From contig JBIOHP010000003.1 of the NCBI GenBank assembly GCA_044449065.1, positions 62,001 to 126,000 of the forward strand: a stretch of 64,000 nt of DNA, given 5' to 3'. A model generated the notes under the pieces. That model was not told where the DNA came from, ran no database searches, and saw only the letters and a list, made by a program, of their open reading frames with translations. Source of the DNA: JBIOHP01 sp044449065. GTDB taxonomy: Bacteria; Bacteroidota; Ignavibacteria; UBA10030; SZUA-254. This document shows positions 35,786 through 45,500 of this stretch, piece by piece. Both the position numbers and the translations under genes were made by a program. Numbering within the stretch: position 1 is the first letter of the stretch; each line of letters opens with the position of its first letter.

Positions 35786-36409
35786 ATGAAAAGAACGTCA
35801 CTCGATCTTGAACAACATATTTTTCACTCACCTAATTTTCGGAGTGTAATTACAGAGGCAGTAAAATTTTTCCGTAGTACACCTCCAGTTGATCTTCCGC
35901 CTGGAGAGAAATTTATAGGTGGGGGTGTCTATGCATTGTACTACAAAGGGACATTTAAATATTATAAGCCACTCGCAAAGCAAAATGCGAAGGAATTTGT
36001 TCAACCAATATATGTTGGGAAAGCTGTTCCTCCCGGATGGAGGACAGGGAGAATCTCAAACTCTGAAAGTATGGATTTATTCCGTAGACTGAGTGAGCAT
36101 GCTAAGAGCATAATGCAGGCACAAAACCTGAATCTGGTGGATTTTCGATGTCGGTTCGTTATCTTGAACGAAGCAGAGGGTGATCTGATTGTTCCCCTGG
36201 AAGCCGAGTTAATTCGAGTTTATTCTCCGATCTGGAATCAGGTCGTTGATGGATTCGGAAATCACGACCCAGGCTCAGGGAGGTATGATCAAGCAACATC
36301 AGAATGGGATATTTTGCATCCGGGACGAACATGGACAAAAAACCTTCGAGGAGTCGCGCCAGTTCTTAAAAACATTGTCGCCAACGTAAAAGCTGCTCTC
36401 GTTAAATAA
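35786..36409 (+). CDS. Eco29kI-like GIY-YIG restriction endonuclease
   Basis: 207 residues, the size of Eco29kI-family enzymes. GIY-YIG features are G-G-G-V-Y-A-L-Y-Y (Tyr49), P-I-Y-V-G-K-A (Tyr76), R-R-L-S-E-H (Arg101, His105), L-E-A-E (Glu139) and P-I-W-N (Asn151); their spacing fits that of the Eco29kI active site. D-G-F-G-N-H-D-P-G and L-H-P-G-R-x-W are family markers. Eco29kI cuts CCGCGG, but recognition cannot be read from the sequence here. It faces a DNA methyltransferase gene with seven bases between the stops, so the two form a restriction-modification pair. Confidence 0.87.
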   Translation: MKRTSLDLEQHIFHSPNFRSVITEAVKFFRSTPPVDLPPGEKFIGGGVYALYYKGTFKYYKPLAKQNAKEFVQPIYVGKAVPPGWRTGRISNSESMDLFRRLSEHAKSIMQAQNLNLVDFRCRFVILNEAEGDLIVPLEAELIRVYSPIWNQVVDGFGNHDPGSGRYDQATSEWDILHPGRTWTKNLRGVAPVLKNIVANVKAALVK

Positions 36410-36416
36410 AGAAATA

Positions 36417-37766
36417 TTATTTCTTCTTAACGACTACGACAGCTTCGTAGAGTGAGTGAGAGTTCTTCGCTTTTGTCACGCGTACCGTTGATTGAATAAT
36501 GCTATTGCCTATTCGGGTTTTTCGTGGCACGTTAATCTCGATCAACTTAAGACCACAATACTCTGCGATTTCTCCGAAAAATTCATCCGTTGGAATTTGG
36601 ATTCCCTGAAGGATACTGTTCCCAATGACAATAAATGCGTAGTGATCACTCTTGAGCGCATGCTTTATTCCCGTTGCAAGCTTATGGCAGTCGTTAAAAT
36701 ATGAAATTGCATAATTTGCCCAACCCTTGCCGCCATATATCCCTTTTTCCTGATTGCAACCACTCAAATTTTGGATCGTCTTAATCAGTTTATCCGATGG
36801 AGATGAAAATTCCCATCTTACATTGTCTTTTTCTCTGACGGTCTGCCAGTACTTACCGAAGTTCATCTCTTCAAGTTTCTGCATATCGTCCGTGCTCAAT
36901 GCATATCCTAACCAATAGAGTTGAGGTCGAGTGTTCCGGTTGTAATGGTAGTTATTGAGATATGGTGGTGACGTGATTACAATGTCTATTGATTCTTTCA
37001 TCAGGTGCTTCGTCACATTGAAAAAAGAATCGTTAATAACCGTTCCTTTTCCATGGAGAGGGTTGGGCTTAAATTGAATTTCTTCAACATCCTCAGACAT
37101 TTCAGATAGCTTCGATTTCATCGTCTCGATCACGGGAAAGTCATCGAACTCGTTCTTGCCGGAACCCTTGCGTGTTCCTAAACTAGGCTCATACGAATAA
37201 TTCGAATATCGAACCATCGTCGCACCGAAGGCGAGCATGAATAAATCATTAATCCGTTTATTCTTCAAAGACGAGATAAAATCTTGAATCACCAAGACCT
37301 TCCTGAGAATCTTTGGATTGTAGAATGCAATTCGAGTCTTGAAGGTCTCGGGGGGCTTGCTGAACGGTGTATAATTCGATTTAAGAGTATTAATGCAGAA
37401 TTCCTCGAATAGGTCGATATTTTTCCTGAGCAATTTGAGGTCAATACTCAAAGATGCCACCTTTACTTTGCTTGCAAGTGCGGCGTAAGGATTGATTTCA
37501 AAACCTATAGCATCATGACCGAGCGTGCATGCCTCAATTAGCGTTGTCCCTACTCCTGCAAATGGATCAAGCACCGTTCCCTTTTTAGTCATATATCGCT
37601 GCAGGACATCCTGAACGAAGAGACTCGAAAATCCAGCTATCCAAGGAACCCATCTGTGAATGGGTAGTGATTTGTTATTAGCAAATGCCGGATCAACAAA
37701 ATCTTCACCGTTCTTTCGCAAACGGGAAGCAACATTTAGTTCGAAGAGTTCGGTTTGTAAGTGCAT
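36417..37766 (-). CDS. DNA amino-methyltransferase of a restriction-modification pair
   Basis: 449 residues. The AdoMet-binding motif L-D-P-F-A-G-V-G-T-T is at 66-75 and the catalytic T-S-P-P-Y-L at 265-270, with about 190 residues between, giving the alpha-like order. S-P-P-Y indicates exocyclic amino methylation (N4-cytosine or N6-adenine), not 5-methylcytosine. No Pro-Cys motif of C5 enzymes is seen. Protects host DNA from the convergent GIY-YIG nuclease. AT-rich coding suggests transfer. Confidence 0.88.
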   Translation of the reverse strand: MHLQTELFELNVASRLRKNGEDFVDPAFANNKSLPIHRWVPWIAGFSSLFVQDVLQRYMTKKGTVLDPFAGVGTTLIEACTLGHDAIGFEINPYAALASKVKVASLSIDLKLLRKNIDLFEEFCINTLKSNYTPFSKPPETFKTRIAFYNPKILRKVLVIQDFISSLKNKRINDLFMLAFGATMVRYSNYSYEPSLGTRKGSGKNEFDDFPVIETMKSKLSEMSEDVEEIQFKPNPLHGKGTVINDSFFNVTKHLMKESIDIVITSPPYLNNYHYNRNTRPQLYWLGYALSTDDMQKLEEMNFGKYWQTVREKDNVRWEFSSPSDKLIKTIQNLSGCNQEKGIYGGKGWANYAISYFNDCHKLATGIKHALKSDHYAFIVIGNSILQGIQIPTDEFFGEIAEYCGLKLIEINVPRKTRIGNSIIQSTVRVTKAKNSHSLYEAVVVVKKK

Positions 37767-38001
37767 TTCATTTATTCTTTATTGAAGTTTACGAAAACCC
37801 AGCATTAATCTCAAATCCTCATGGTTTTACTTCTTCTATTTGCTTGCCTGCCTTCGGTTTGGTGACTTGTGCCATTTTCCATTGACTAAATTCCATTCTT
37901 TGTTTATACTTAAAAATTCTTATACTTGGTGTTACATCTATATAAATAGTTGGATAAATCAAGCAAAATTCTTTAAGTGGCTCTGAAACCCGAATATTGA
38001 G

Positions 38002-41000
38002 ATGAAACAATTCAATAAACCTGGACGAATGGTCAAATCACAATACGCCTTGTGGTTTATGGCATTTCTCGGTTTGTTCATATTGTTTTATTCATCATCC
38101 AAATCCCAAAGTCTTGATTTCACAGAGAAATCGCGCTGGGTGCATTTTACTACATACTCAGGCCTGCCCGCGGGTGAAATTAACGGTATATTTGAATCCT
38201 CCGATAGCACGTTGTGGGTATCAACATTGCAGGGGCTTGCATGCTTTGATGGTTATAGATGGAGAAGCGGCGATAGCTCCGCCGGCTGGCCCACAAATAA
38301 AAGCGTAACGATTCGGGGCGAGTATCACGATAGTATATTAATTTTATTTTCCGGAACAGAATTTCTGGGAAATAAAAATGGATTTCGTAAAATTATAGAG
38401 CGTGTACACGATAGTGTTACCATCATTGGAAAATCTTTCCATCCGTCAGATGAATACACGGCTCTTTTCACACTTTATAGCGATTACTTCCGCAACAAGC
38501 CTGATCCGGACTTCGTTAAAACCGTAAAATCGTTTTACCCCGCGAAGAACGGAAGTCTATGGATAACCCGGAACGACGGCTTATACCGGTGGGATGGCAA
38601 TCAGTGGCGATTCAGATTTCAATTATCGAACCCGCGCGCACTGGGGAGTGTAATCTTGCTGTCGGAAAATAACAGCGGTTCGGGCATCTGCCTCGAACGA
38701 ATGCCGACTGGTCAAACGGGGATGTGGGAATGGATACATAATGGCCCCTTCATCCAGTGTGAGATGGAGCATCAATATCTTTATATGACCAGTGCCGATA
38801 TTGACGACTCTGATAATGTCGTTTCCGTGAGTCAGGGAGGTGAAATCTATGTGAGGACAGACAACGGATGGAAAATTTTGCCCTTCTTTCCCGATAATCC
38901 AAAAAATATTACCAAAGTGTTATTCAGAAAAAATGGCGATCTGTGCGTCGGCAGCGATGAAGGAATATCAATCTGGCGGCGGTCATTCAATACCTGGACT
39001 ACCCTGCCTCAATCCTCAACGGAATTGAAAAACTGCATCGATGAAATTCTTCTGACGAGGAAAGGCGACCTGTGGATTGGATCCGCCAATGGATTCGAAA
39101 TCAGATATGCGGATGGGAGGGTTGAGGATAAGACAGTCCTCGATAATAAGAGAATTTTGAATATTACCGGTCTACAGGAAGACGACGATGGAAATATCTG
39201 GATATCGAGCGGCTCCTCTTTCGATGGCGCGTATAAGTGGGATGGAAAATCGTGGACGTATTACCCGATACAACAATCTTCCCAGGGAATTTATGTCCAC
39301 AAAATCCGTAAAGACAAACGTGGACGGCTTTGGTTTCTTGGCCTCGGACAAAATCTTGTTCCACCAATCGATGATGAACCGGGTGCTTACGTTCTTGATC
39401 ACGGCATATTTACAAAATGGGGTTTGAAGGAAGGTTTGCACAGCGCCCGTGTGTACGCGTTTGATGAAGGAGATAAAGGGACTTTTTATTTTGGCACTCA
39501 CAAAGGGATATGCAGATTCAGAGACGGAGCGTGGACATATTGGACAACAGGGAATGGGTTGCGTGAGGATCATGTGTTTTGCCTGGCGGCAGATCATGAG
39601 GGTGGAATCTGGTTTGGACATATGAATACTGTCGGATTGGGTTATATCGATGCGCATGATAGCGTTCATTATTTCACCACCGACGATGGCATTCCCGATA
39701 ACCGTGTCTATGATATCAAAGTAGATGCTGGCGGAGTTGTGTGGGTCGCTACTCATGGCGGACTCTGTTGTTATGATCATGGGCAATGGTCAATTTTTGA
39801 TGAGAAGAGCGGATTAATTTCCAATTCCCTCTGGCCCGTGTTACCGCTGGACCACGATGTTTATGTGGGAACGACGGGAAAGGGCGTGGCAATTCTCAAC
39901 CGGGATGCTGGAAGATCATTGTATCCAAAAGTAGAAAATGAGAAGCCGATCGTTGAAAATCAGAATGTCTATATCAGATGGAAATCTTTCGCGTACTATG
40001 GGGAAGTAATGCCTGAAAATTCGCTCACACGATACCGCATCAATAACGACAATTGGTCGCCATGGAACACAACCCATGAGATATCGTATCGGGAACTGGC
40101 AGCAGGTCAATATACAATTGGTATTCAGGGTAAGGGTTTATACGGTCAGTTTAATCCTGTTCCGGAAAATGCAACATTTATAATCTTACCGCCGCTGTAT
40201 CTCCGCCCGATCATTTATATTCCAGCAAGCGGCGCAATTCTGGCTATGGCAATGCTGTTAACATTGCTGCAATTACGACGGATAAAACATCGCAAAGAAC
40301 TTACGAAGAGCGAAGAACGGTACCGCCTGATCACGGAATTGATGTCCGATTATGCCTATTTGTATCACATTGAGGATGAGGGACGGCTGAACGTACTTTG
40401 GATAACCGAATCGTTTACGCGGCTCACCGGTTATTCAATAGAAGAGTTCAAGCAATCAGAATTCTTCGAAAGGTATAATCACGCCGAGGATCTGCCGTTT
40501 ATCCTCAAAATGCATGAAGCCGTTATGAATGGAACGCCGGAGAGTTATGAAGGTAGAGTAAAAACTAAAAATGGCGATACCCTCTGGATGCATAACCATC
40601 TGGCGCCAATCTGGAATAGCGATCATACACGCGTGACGCATATGTATGGAATTGCCAGAGATATCACGCGGCGAAAACATGATGAAGAGCAAATGCGGAT
40701 GCTCGCCACGGAACTTTCCACTACCGAAGAGCGGGAACGGCGAAGAATGGCTGAGTTTCTTCATGATACGATAGGGCAGACACTGGCGTTTTCAAAAATA
40801 AAGCTCCGCACAATTGAACGATCCTCAACTGATGAAAAAGTGCATACCCAGATCGAAGAAGTTCGAAAGCTTATCGAAGAATCGATAAAAAATACGCGTT
40901 CGCTTACCTTTGAACTGAGTCCTCCTACGCTGTATGAATTAGGCCTGGTGGAATCTGTCCGATCGTTAGCCGAACAGATGTTCGCACAGCATAATATCCG

Positions 41001-41370
41001 GTTACAATTTGAAAATGAAGAATTGTCAATTCACACGGGGAATGAATTGAGTATTGCGCTTTACTATGCGGTGCGTGAAGTTCTCATTAATATCGTCAAA
41101 CATTCCGGCGCCACCGAAGTATCAATTGTTATTCCTTCTTCTAACGACTTCATCCGGGTAATAATCCGTGATAACGGCAGGGGAATTGATCCACTCCCTT
41201 CCGGCTCTCCCTCAAAAACTGAAACGTCTTTTGGATTGTTCAATATCCGCGAACGTCTCAAACATCTCGGCGGAAGCCTTGAAATTAATTCAGCGCCAAA
41301 CGCAGGAACCACAATTACGTTAACAATTCCCCTTACGTCGGGAGATATCAGAGAAGAGGTAAAATCATGA
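38002..41370 (+). CDS. Reg_prop/Y_Y_Y sensor histidine kinase with PAS and HisKA_3
   Basis: 1122 residues. A signal anchor at about 15-33, then some ten Reg_prop blades at 45-650 (repeated G-x-L-W-I-G-T-x-x-G-I/L-x-x-x-x-x-G), forming periplasmic propellers. A Y_Y_Y domain at about 655-730, one membrane helix at about 737-758, a PAS domain at 768-890 ending in G-I-A-R-D-I-T-R, a HisKA_3 domain with phospho-acceptor His921 (A-E-F-L-H-D-T-I-G-Q), and an HATPase (E-V-L-I-N-I-V-K-H, D-N-G-R-G-I). This is the design that senses extracellular polymers or their fragments in this group. The next gene is its regulator, with an ATGA overlap. Confidence 0.93.
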   Translation: MKQFNKPGRMVKSQYALWFMAFLGLFILFYSSSKSQSLDFTEKSRWVHFTTYSGLPAGEINGIFESSDSTLWVSTLQGLACFDGYRWRSGDSSAGWPTNKSVTIRGEYHDSILILFSGTEFLGNKNGFRKIIERVHDSVTIIGKSFHPSDEYTALFTLYSDYFRNKPDPDFVKTVKSFYPAKNGSLWITRNDGLYRWDGNQWRFRFQLSNPRALGSVILLSENNSGSGICLERMPTGQTGMWEWIHNGPFIQCEMEHQYLYMTSADIDDSDNVVSVSQGGEIYVRTDNGWKILPFFPDNPKNITKVLFRKNGDLCVGSDEGISIWRRSFNTWTTLPQSSTELKNCIDEILLTRKGDLWIGSANGFEIRYADGRVEDKTVLDNKRILNITGLQEDDDGNIWISSGSSFDGAYKWDGKSWTYYPIQQSSQGIYVHKIRKDKRGRLWFLGLGQNLVPPIDDEPGAYVLDHGIFTKWGLKEGLHSARVYAFDEGDKGTFYFGTHKGICRFRDGAWTYWTTGNGLREDHVFCLAADHEGGIWFGHMNTVGLGYIDAHDSVHYFTTDDGIPDNRVYDIKVDAGGVVWVATHGGLCCYDHGQWSIFDEKSGLISNSLWPVLPLDHDVYVGTTGKGVAILNRDAGRSLYPKVENEKPIVENQNVYIRWKSFAYYGEVMPENSLTRYRINNDNWSPWNTTHEISYRELAAGQYTIGIQGKGLYGQFNPVPENATFIILPPLYLRPIIYIPASGAILAMAMLLTLLQLRRIKHRKELTKSEERYRLITELMSDYAYLYHIEDEGRLNVLWITESFTRLTGYSIEEFKQSEFFERYNHAEDLPFILKMHEAVMNGTPESYEGRVKTKNGDTLWMHNHLAPIWNSDHTRVTHMYGIARDITRRKHDEEQMRMLATELSTTEERERRRMAEFLHDTIGQTLAFSKIKLRTIERSSTDEKVHTQIEEVRKLIEESIKNTRSLTFELSPPTLYELGLVESVRSLAEQMFAQHNIRLQFENEELSIHTGNELSIALYYAVREVLINIVKHSGATEVSIVIPSSNDFIRVIIRDNGRGIDPLPSGSPSKTETSFGLFNIRERLKHLGGSLEINSAPNAGTTITLTIPLTSGDIREEVKS

Positions 41371-42020
41371 AAAATATCAAGGTGCTGCTTGCAGACGATC
41401 ATAAAATACTTCGCGAGGGGTTGCGGCATATTATAGAAGATGAATTGGAGATGGAAGTGGTAGGTCAGGCGACCAACGGCAGGAGTGCAGTCGCTCTTGC
41501 GGCGGAACTTCATCCCGACCTTGTCATTATGGATATTTCAATGCCGGAGTTAAACGGCATAGAAGCAACCCGGCAAATCCTCCAGCAGGCGTCTCACGTA
41601 AAAGTGATCGCTCTTTCCATGCATACGAACAGGGAATTCGTATCAAAAATGTTTGGAGCCGGCGCGACGGCATATTTATTGAAGGAGTGCGCGGTCGATG
41701 AACTTGGAGACGCGATAAAATGCGTCCTCGCAAATAAAATCTATATCAGCCCGGATATTGCCAGTGTTGTGGTTGAGGATTTTCTCAGGAAATCGGAAGG
41801 GAAAGACGCGGTTCCACCCGGCAAGCTGACAGCGAAAGAGCGCGAGGTGCTGCAGCTTATAGCAGAAGGCAAGTCTACGAAGGAAATTGCCTCTATCTTC
41901 AATACCAGCATATCGACGGTAGAAACCCACCGCCAACATGTCATGGAAAAATTAAATATTTACACTGTTGCCGGTCTTACCAAGTACGCTATCCGGGAAG
42001 GTTTAACCTCGCTGGAATAA
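41367..42020 (+). CDS. NarL/FixJ-type response regulator paired with the Reg_prop kinase
   Basis: 217 residues: receiver with D10-D11 and phospho-acceptor Asp56 (V-I-M-D-I-S-M-P), and LuxR helix-turn-helix at about 148-210 (L-T-A-K-E-R-E-V-L, then S-T-V-E-T-H). Overlaps the kinase stop by 4 bp. The kinase-regulator pair sits just upstream of the large secreted protein genes, so those are natural targets, though no binding site was recognised. Confidence 0.94.
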   Translation: MKNIKVLLADDHKILREGLRHIIEDELEMEVVGQATNGRSAVALAAELHPDLVIMDISMPELNGIEATRQILQQASHVKVIALSMHTNREFVSKMFGAGATAYLLKECAVDELGDAIKCVLANKIYISPDIASVVVEDFLRKSEGKDAVPPGKLTAKEREVLQLIAEGKSTKEIASIFNTSISTVETHRQHVMEKLNIYTVAGLTKYAIREGLTSLE

Positions 42021-42137
42021 TCAATTTCTCAGAGCGGGGTCCTCACCTATTGCATTTAACGGACATATAACCCCTTTTTATCTTATTTCACCCCCCTCCC
42101 TCGTGTATTTCATTGGTAAAAATCATGGAATCCACTA

Positions 42138-42512
42138 TTGTCCGCTATAAAACACCTGTCTATATTATTCAGAGTAAATTATTCTATTTGGAGTATTGGC
42201 GACCAGCGACAACCGATGAGCAATGAATTTAAATCACGACAGGTTTTGAACGATGTTAACAAAACGGGATGCATCATAGAATTTCAGCTTCCGGAAGAAG
42301 CGTCGATTACTCTGAGCATTCTCAATGAGCAGGGAAAAGTCGTTGCTCTAATTATCGAAAAAGGAAAATATCTGCCGGGTCGGTATGAAATTGCCATAGA
42401 AGATAAAAAATACAACGGACAATTCAGTTTTTACCGGCTTTCCATGCAAACGAAGCAAGGAGAAATCGTAGATACCAAGAAAATTGTTAGCACTATCCAT
42501 CCCGCAGGATAG
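42138..42512 (+). CDS. Small protein resembling a free T9SS-type sorting domain
   Basis: Up to 124 residues; a shorter start at 42216 gives 98. No signal peptide is evident. Residues 45-118 follow the sorting-domain pattern: I-E-F-Q-L-P-E-E-A-S-I-T-L-S-I-L-N-E-Q-G-K-V-V-A then L-P-G-R-Y-E-I, F-S-F-Y-R-L and a terminal K-K-I. The N-P-F-N-P entry motif is missing. It lies between the two-component pair and the 2207-residue secreted protein, 85 bp from the latter. Role unknown. Confidence 0.6.
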   Translation: MSAIKHLSILFRVNYSIWSIGDQRQPMSNEFKSRQVLNDVNKTGCIIEFQLPEEASITLSILNEQGKVVALIIEKGKYLPGRYEIAIEDKKYNGQFSFYRLSMQTKQGEIVDTKKIVSTIHPAG

Positions 42513-42597
42513 TTTCTGTTTTATGAAAATATTTATTCCCATTTTTTACAGAAATTAATTAACTAATTCATCAAGTCCCATTTCAAAAGGATGTTTT

Positions 42598-45500
42598 ATG
42601 AAAAAATTATCTATTATTTGCTGCTTAGTGTTGATGATAGTTGCACTACAGAGCTTGTATTCGCAAACTCTTCCCAATCCGAAGATTACCTCGTCGTTCA
42701 ATCCCGATAGCAGCTGTATCAATCGGAATACGTCCGGTACGGGCGGTCCCGGTAAAGGTGAATGTCTTTATGCATGCGAGAATCATCTCGCAACATATTG
42801 CACAAGTTTATCAGCAACCGATACATACTCCTGGACAGTTGTCGGAGGCACCATAGGGGGCAATAGTACCGTAACTGGAATTGGACTTAACTGCGTCACA
42901 GTTCTTTGGGGACCAGCCGGCAGCGGCAATATTTCCGTGATTGAAACGGATACCAGCGGAAATACGGGCATCGATCATGCTTGTGTTAATATCATCAACG
43001 CCCCCAAAGCGATTTTCACGCCGACGAGCATCTCTGCCTGTTCCGGTATCCCGGTTAACTTTACCGACGCCTCGTTGAATGCTATCAGCTATATTTGGAA
43101 TTTTGGCGATCTGGCGAGCGGCGGTAACAACACCTCGGCGCTGCAAAATCCGACGCACTTATTTTCCGCGCCGGGCACATACACCGTCACGCTCGTTGTT
43201 TTCAATCATTGCGGTTGCAGCGACACCACACACGGAACTGTGACGATTACCAGTCTTTCTGGCCCGAGAATCGATTGTCCGTCAACAGTTTGCGCAGGCA
43301 CAACAAAATGTTATTCAACGCCGGATGGATGTCTGGGAGCGGTTTATACCTGGACCGTTACCGGTGGAACACGGCTTGCTCCGTTTGGCAGTGTAAATAA
43401 TATTTGCGTTCAATGGGGCTCTGGAAATCCACAGGGACAGATTACTCTTACAATTACGGGATGCGGTTCCGTGTGTCCCGGACCGACAACCGTCGATATC
43501 CCAATTGTTCCAACCACGACAACAATTATGGGAGGAAGCGTAGCTTGTTATGGCGCCAATTCAGTCTATTCAGTTCCGGCCTGGCCCGGAGCATGTTACA
43601 ATTGGACAGTCCCGGCGGGCGCTGCGACGATTATTGCCGGGGACAGCACAAATCATATTCAGGTTCATTGGAATACTGTCGGAACATTCACGATTAATGT
43701 TTCCTGGCACGACGACCTGCTTGGCTGTGCCCCCGGCAGCGCCTCCATCCAGGTGACCGTAAAGCCGGATTTCGATATCATAGGACCAACCGATCCGATA
43801 TGCCTTAATTCATCAGCTACTTTCACTGCAATTGGTAATCCATTTACGCCATCGCCTAATTTTACCTGGTCTTGTCCGGGTGGGACGGTGACTGCGGGGC
43901 AGGGTACGCAGAGTGCGACCATTCAATTCACATCGCCGGGTCTCCAAACTGTTACCGCAACCCCGATCGGCTCTCCGAATCCCTATTGCTCGCCGAGTAA
44001 AACATTTACGGTAAATGTTGTCATGGTCAATCCTCCCATAAGCATCACGGGACCTGACACTATTTGCGCAAATGGAACATACACCTATAGCACTCCACCA
44101 CCCCCATCGGGGTTGGATATCCAGTGGACAGCAACCGGCGGCGTTATCGTGGGTTCAAGCCACGCAAATCCCGTTTCGGTTACATGGAATCCCATCGGAC
44201 CGTATTCAATATCGGTGTCGTATGTAAATACCGTCGCGCCATTCTGCTCGTCGACGCCCTTTACACTGCCTGTCTATTTGTTCAACGTTCCCAGCATCAC
44301 CGGAAGTCAAAATGTTTGCATGGATCAGACGTTTACTTACACCGCCGGTGGTTCCCATCCGGCATTGGATTATCAATGGTCGATTGTTACTGCTCCCAGC
44401 GGACCGACTTCACCGGATGGCAGTATTGTCACGGGGCAGGGCAGCAATTCAGTTTCAGTGCTCTGGCATGGACCGGGATCCGTAACTGTATATCTCCAAC
44501 TAACAGTGTGCAGCACTATCATAACACTGCCGATCACTATTAACCCAAAACCGACGCCGACTATTATGATGAGCGGACAACTCTGTAATCCGGTCATCCT
44601 GACTGCAAGCGCCGGATATATATCCTATTCATGGTCGAACGGAGCTTCCGGCAATCCAATCGTAGTCAATACAGGAGGCAATTATACCGTAACAGTTACG
44701 AATGCCGGAGGATGCACAGGCACTGCAACCATCAACGTGCCGACGCCGCCCGGTCCGGTTGCCAGCATATCGACGCCCGATCCGACTTCGTATTGTCCGG
44801 CTACCGCTCCAATTAGCGTTACTCTTTATGCTCTTCAGGGCGCCGGATATACATACCTATGGTCAAATGGATCGATACTAAATCCCATCACGGTTACCAC
44901 ACCCGGAACGTATTATGTAACTGTGACAGACGCAAATAATTGTAAATCAGTTTCGAACTCAATAATTATTACTCGTGGACCCTGTCCACCGCCGAATCCT
45001 TGCGTCACCACTGATACAGTCGGTTTCACGTTCGGTATTCCGTCGTGTAATCCTGTCCCTTTTACAGGGGTGTCTACACCCGGCGCTACCAATCTGATAT
45101 GGAATTTTGGCGACCCACTGAGTGGAACGAGTGATACATCAACCTCAACAAATCCGACGCACTCCTTTACCTCCGCCGGTTACTACACAGTAACGTATAG
45201 CGGTACCGGAGCTCCCAATTGTGCCATTGCGGTATCGCATCCGGTCGCCATAACGATAGCGGCGGATTTTAGTGATGTTATTGGATGCGCAGGAAGCCCG
45301 ACGCAATTTACGGATCACTCCACCTTCTTGCCGCCGTATTCGATTACTTCGTACTCGTGGAACTTTGGCGATTTCACTTCATCGACATCGCCGAATCCTT
45401 CTCACGTGTATGCCCCAGGGACGTATACCGTCACGTTAACCATAACGAATTCGCAATGCACGGTAATGAAGACTAAGATTATCACGATCAATCCGCTTCC

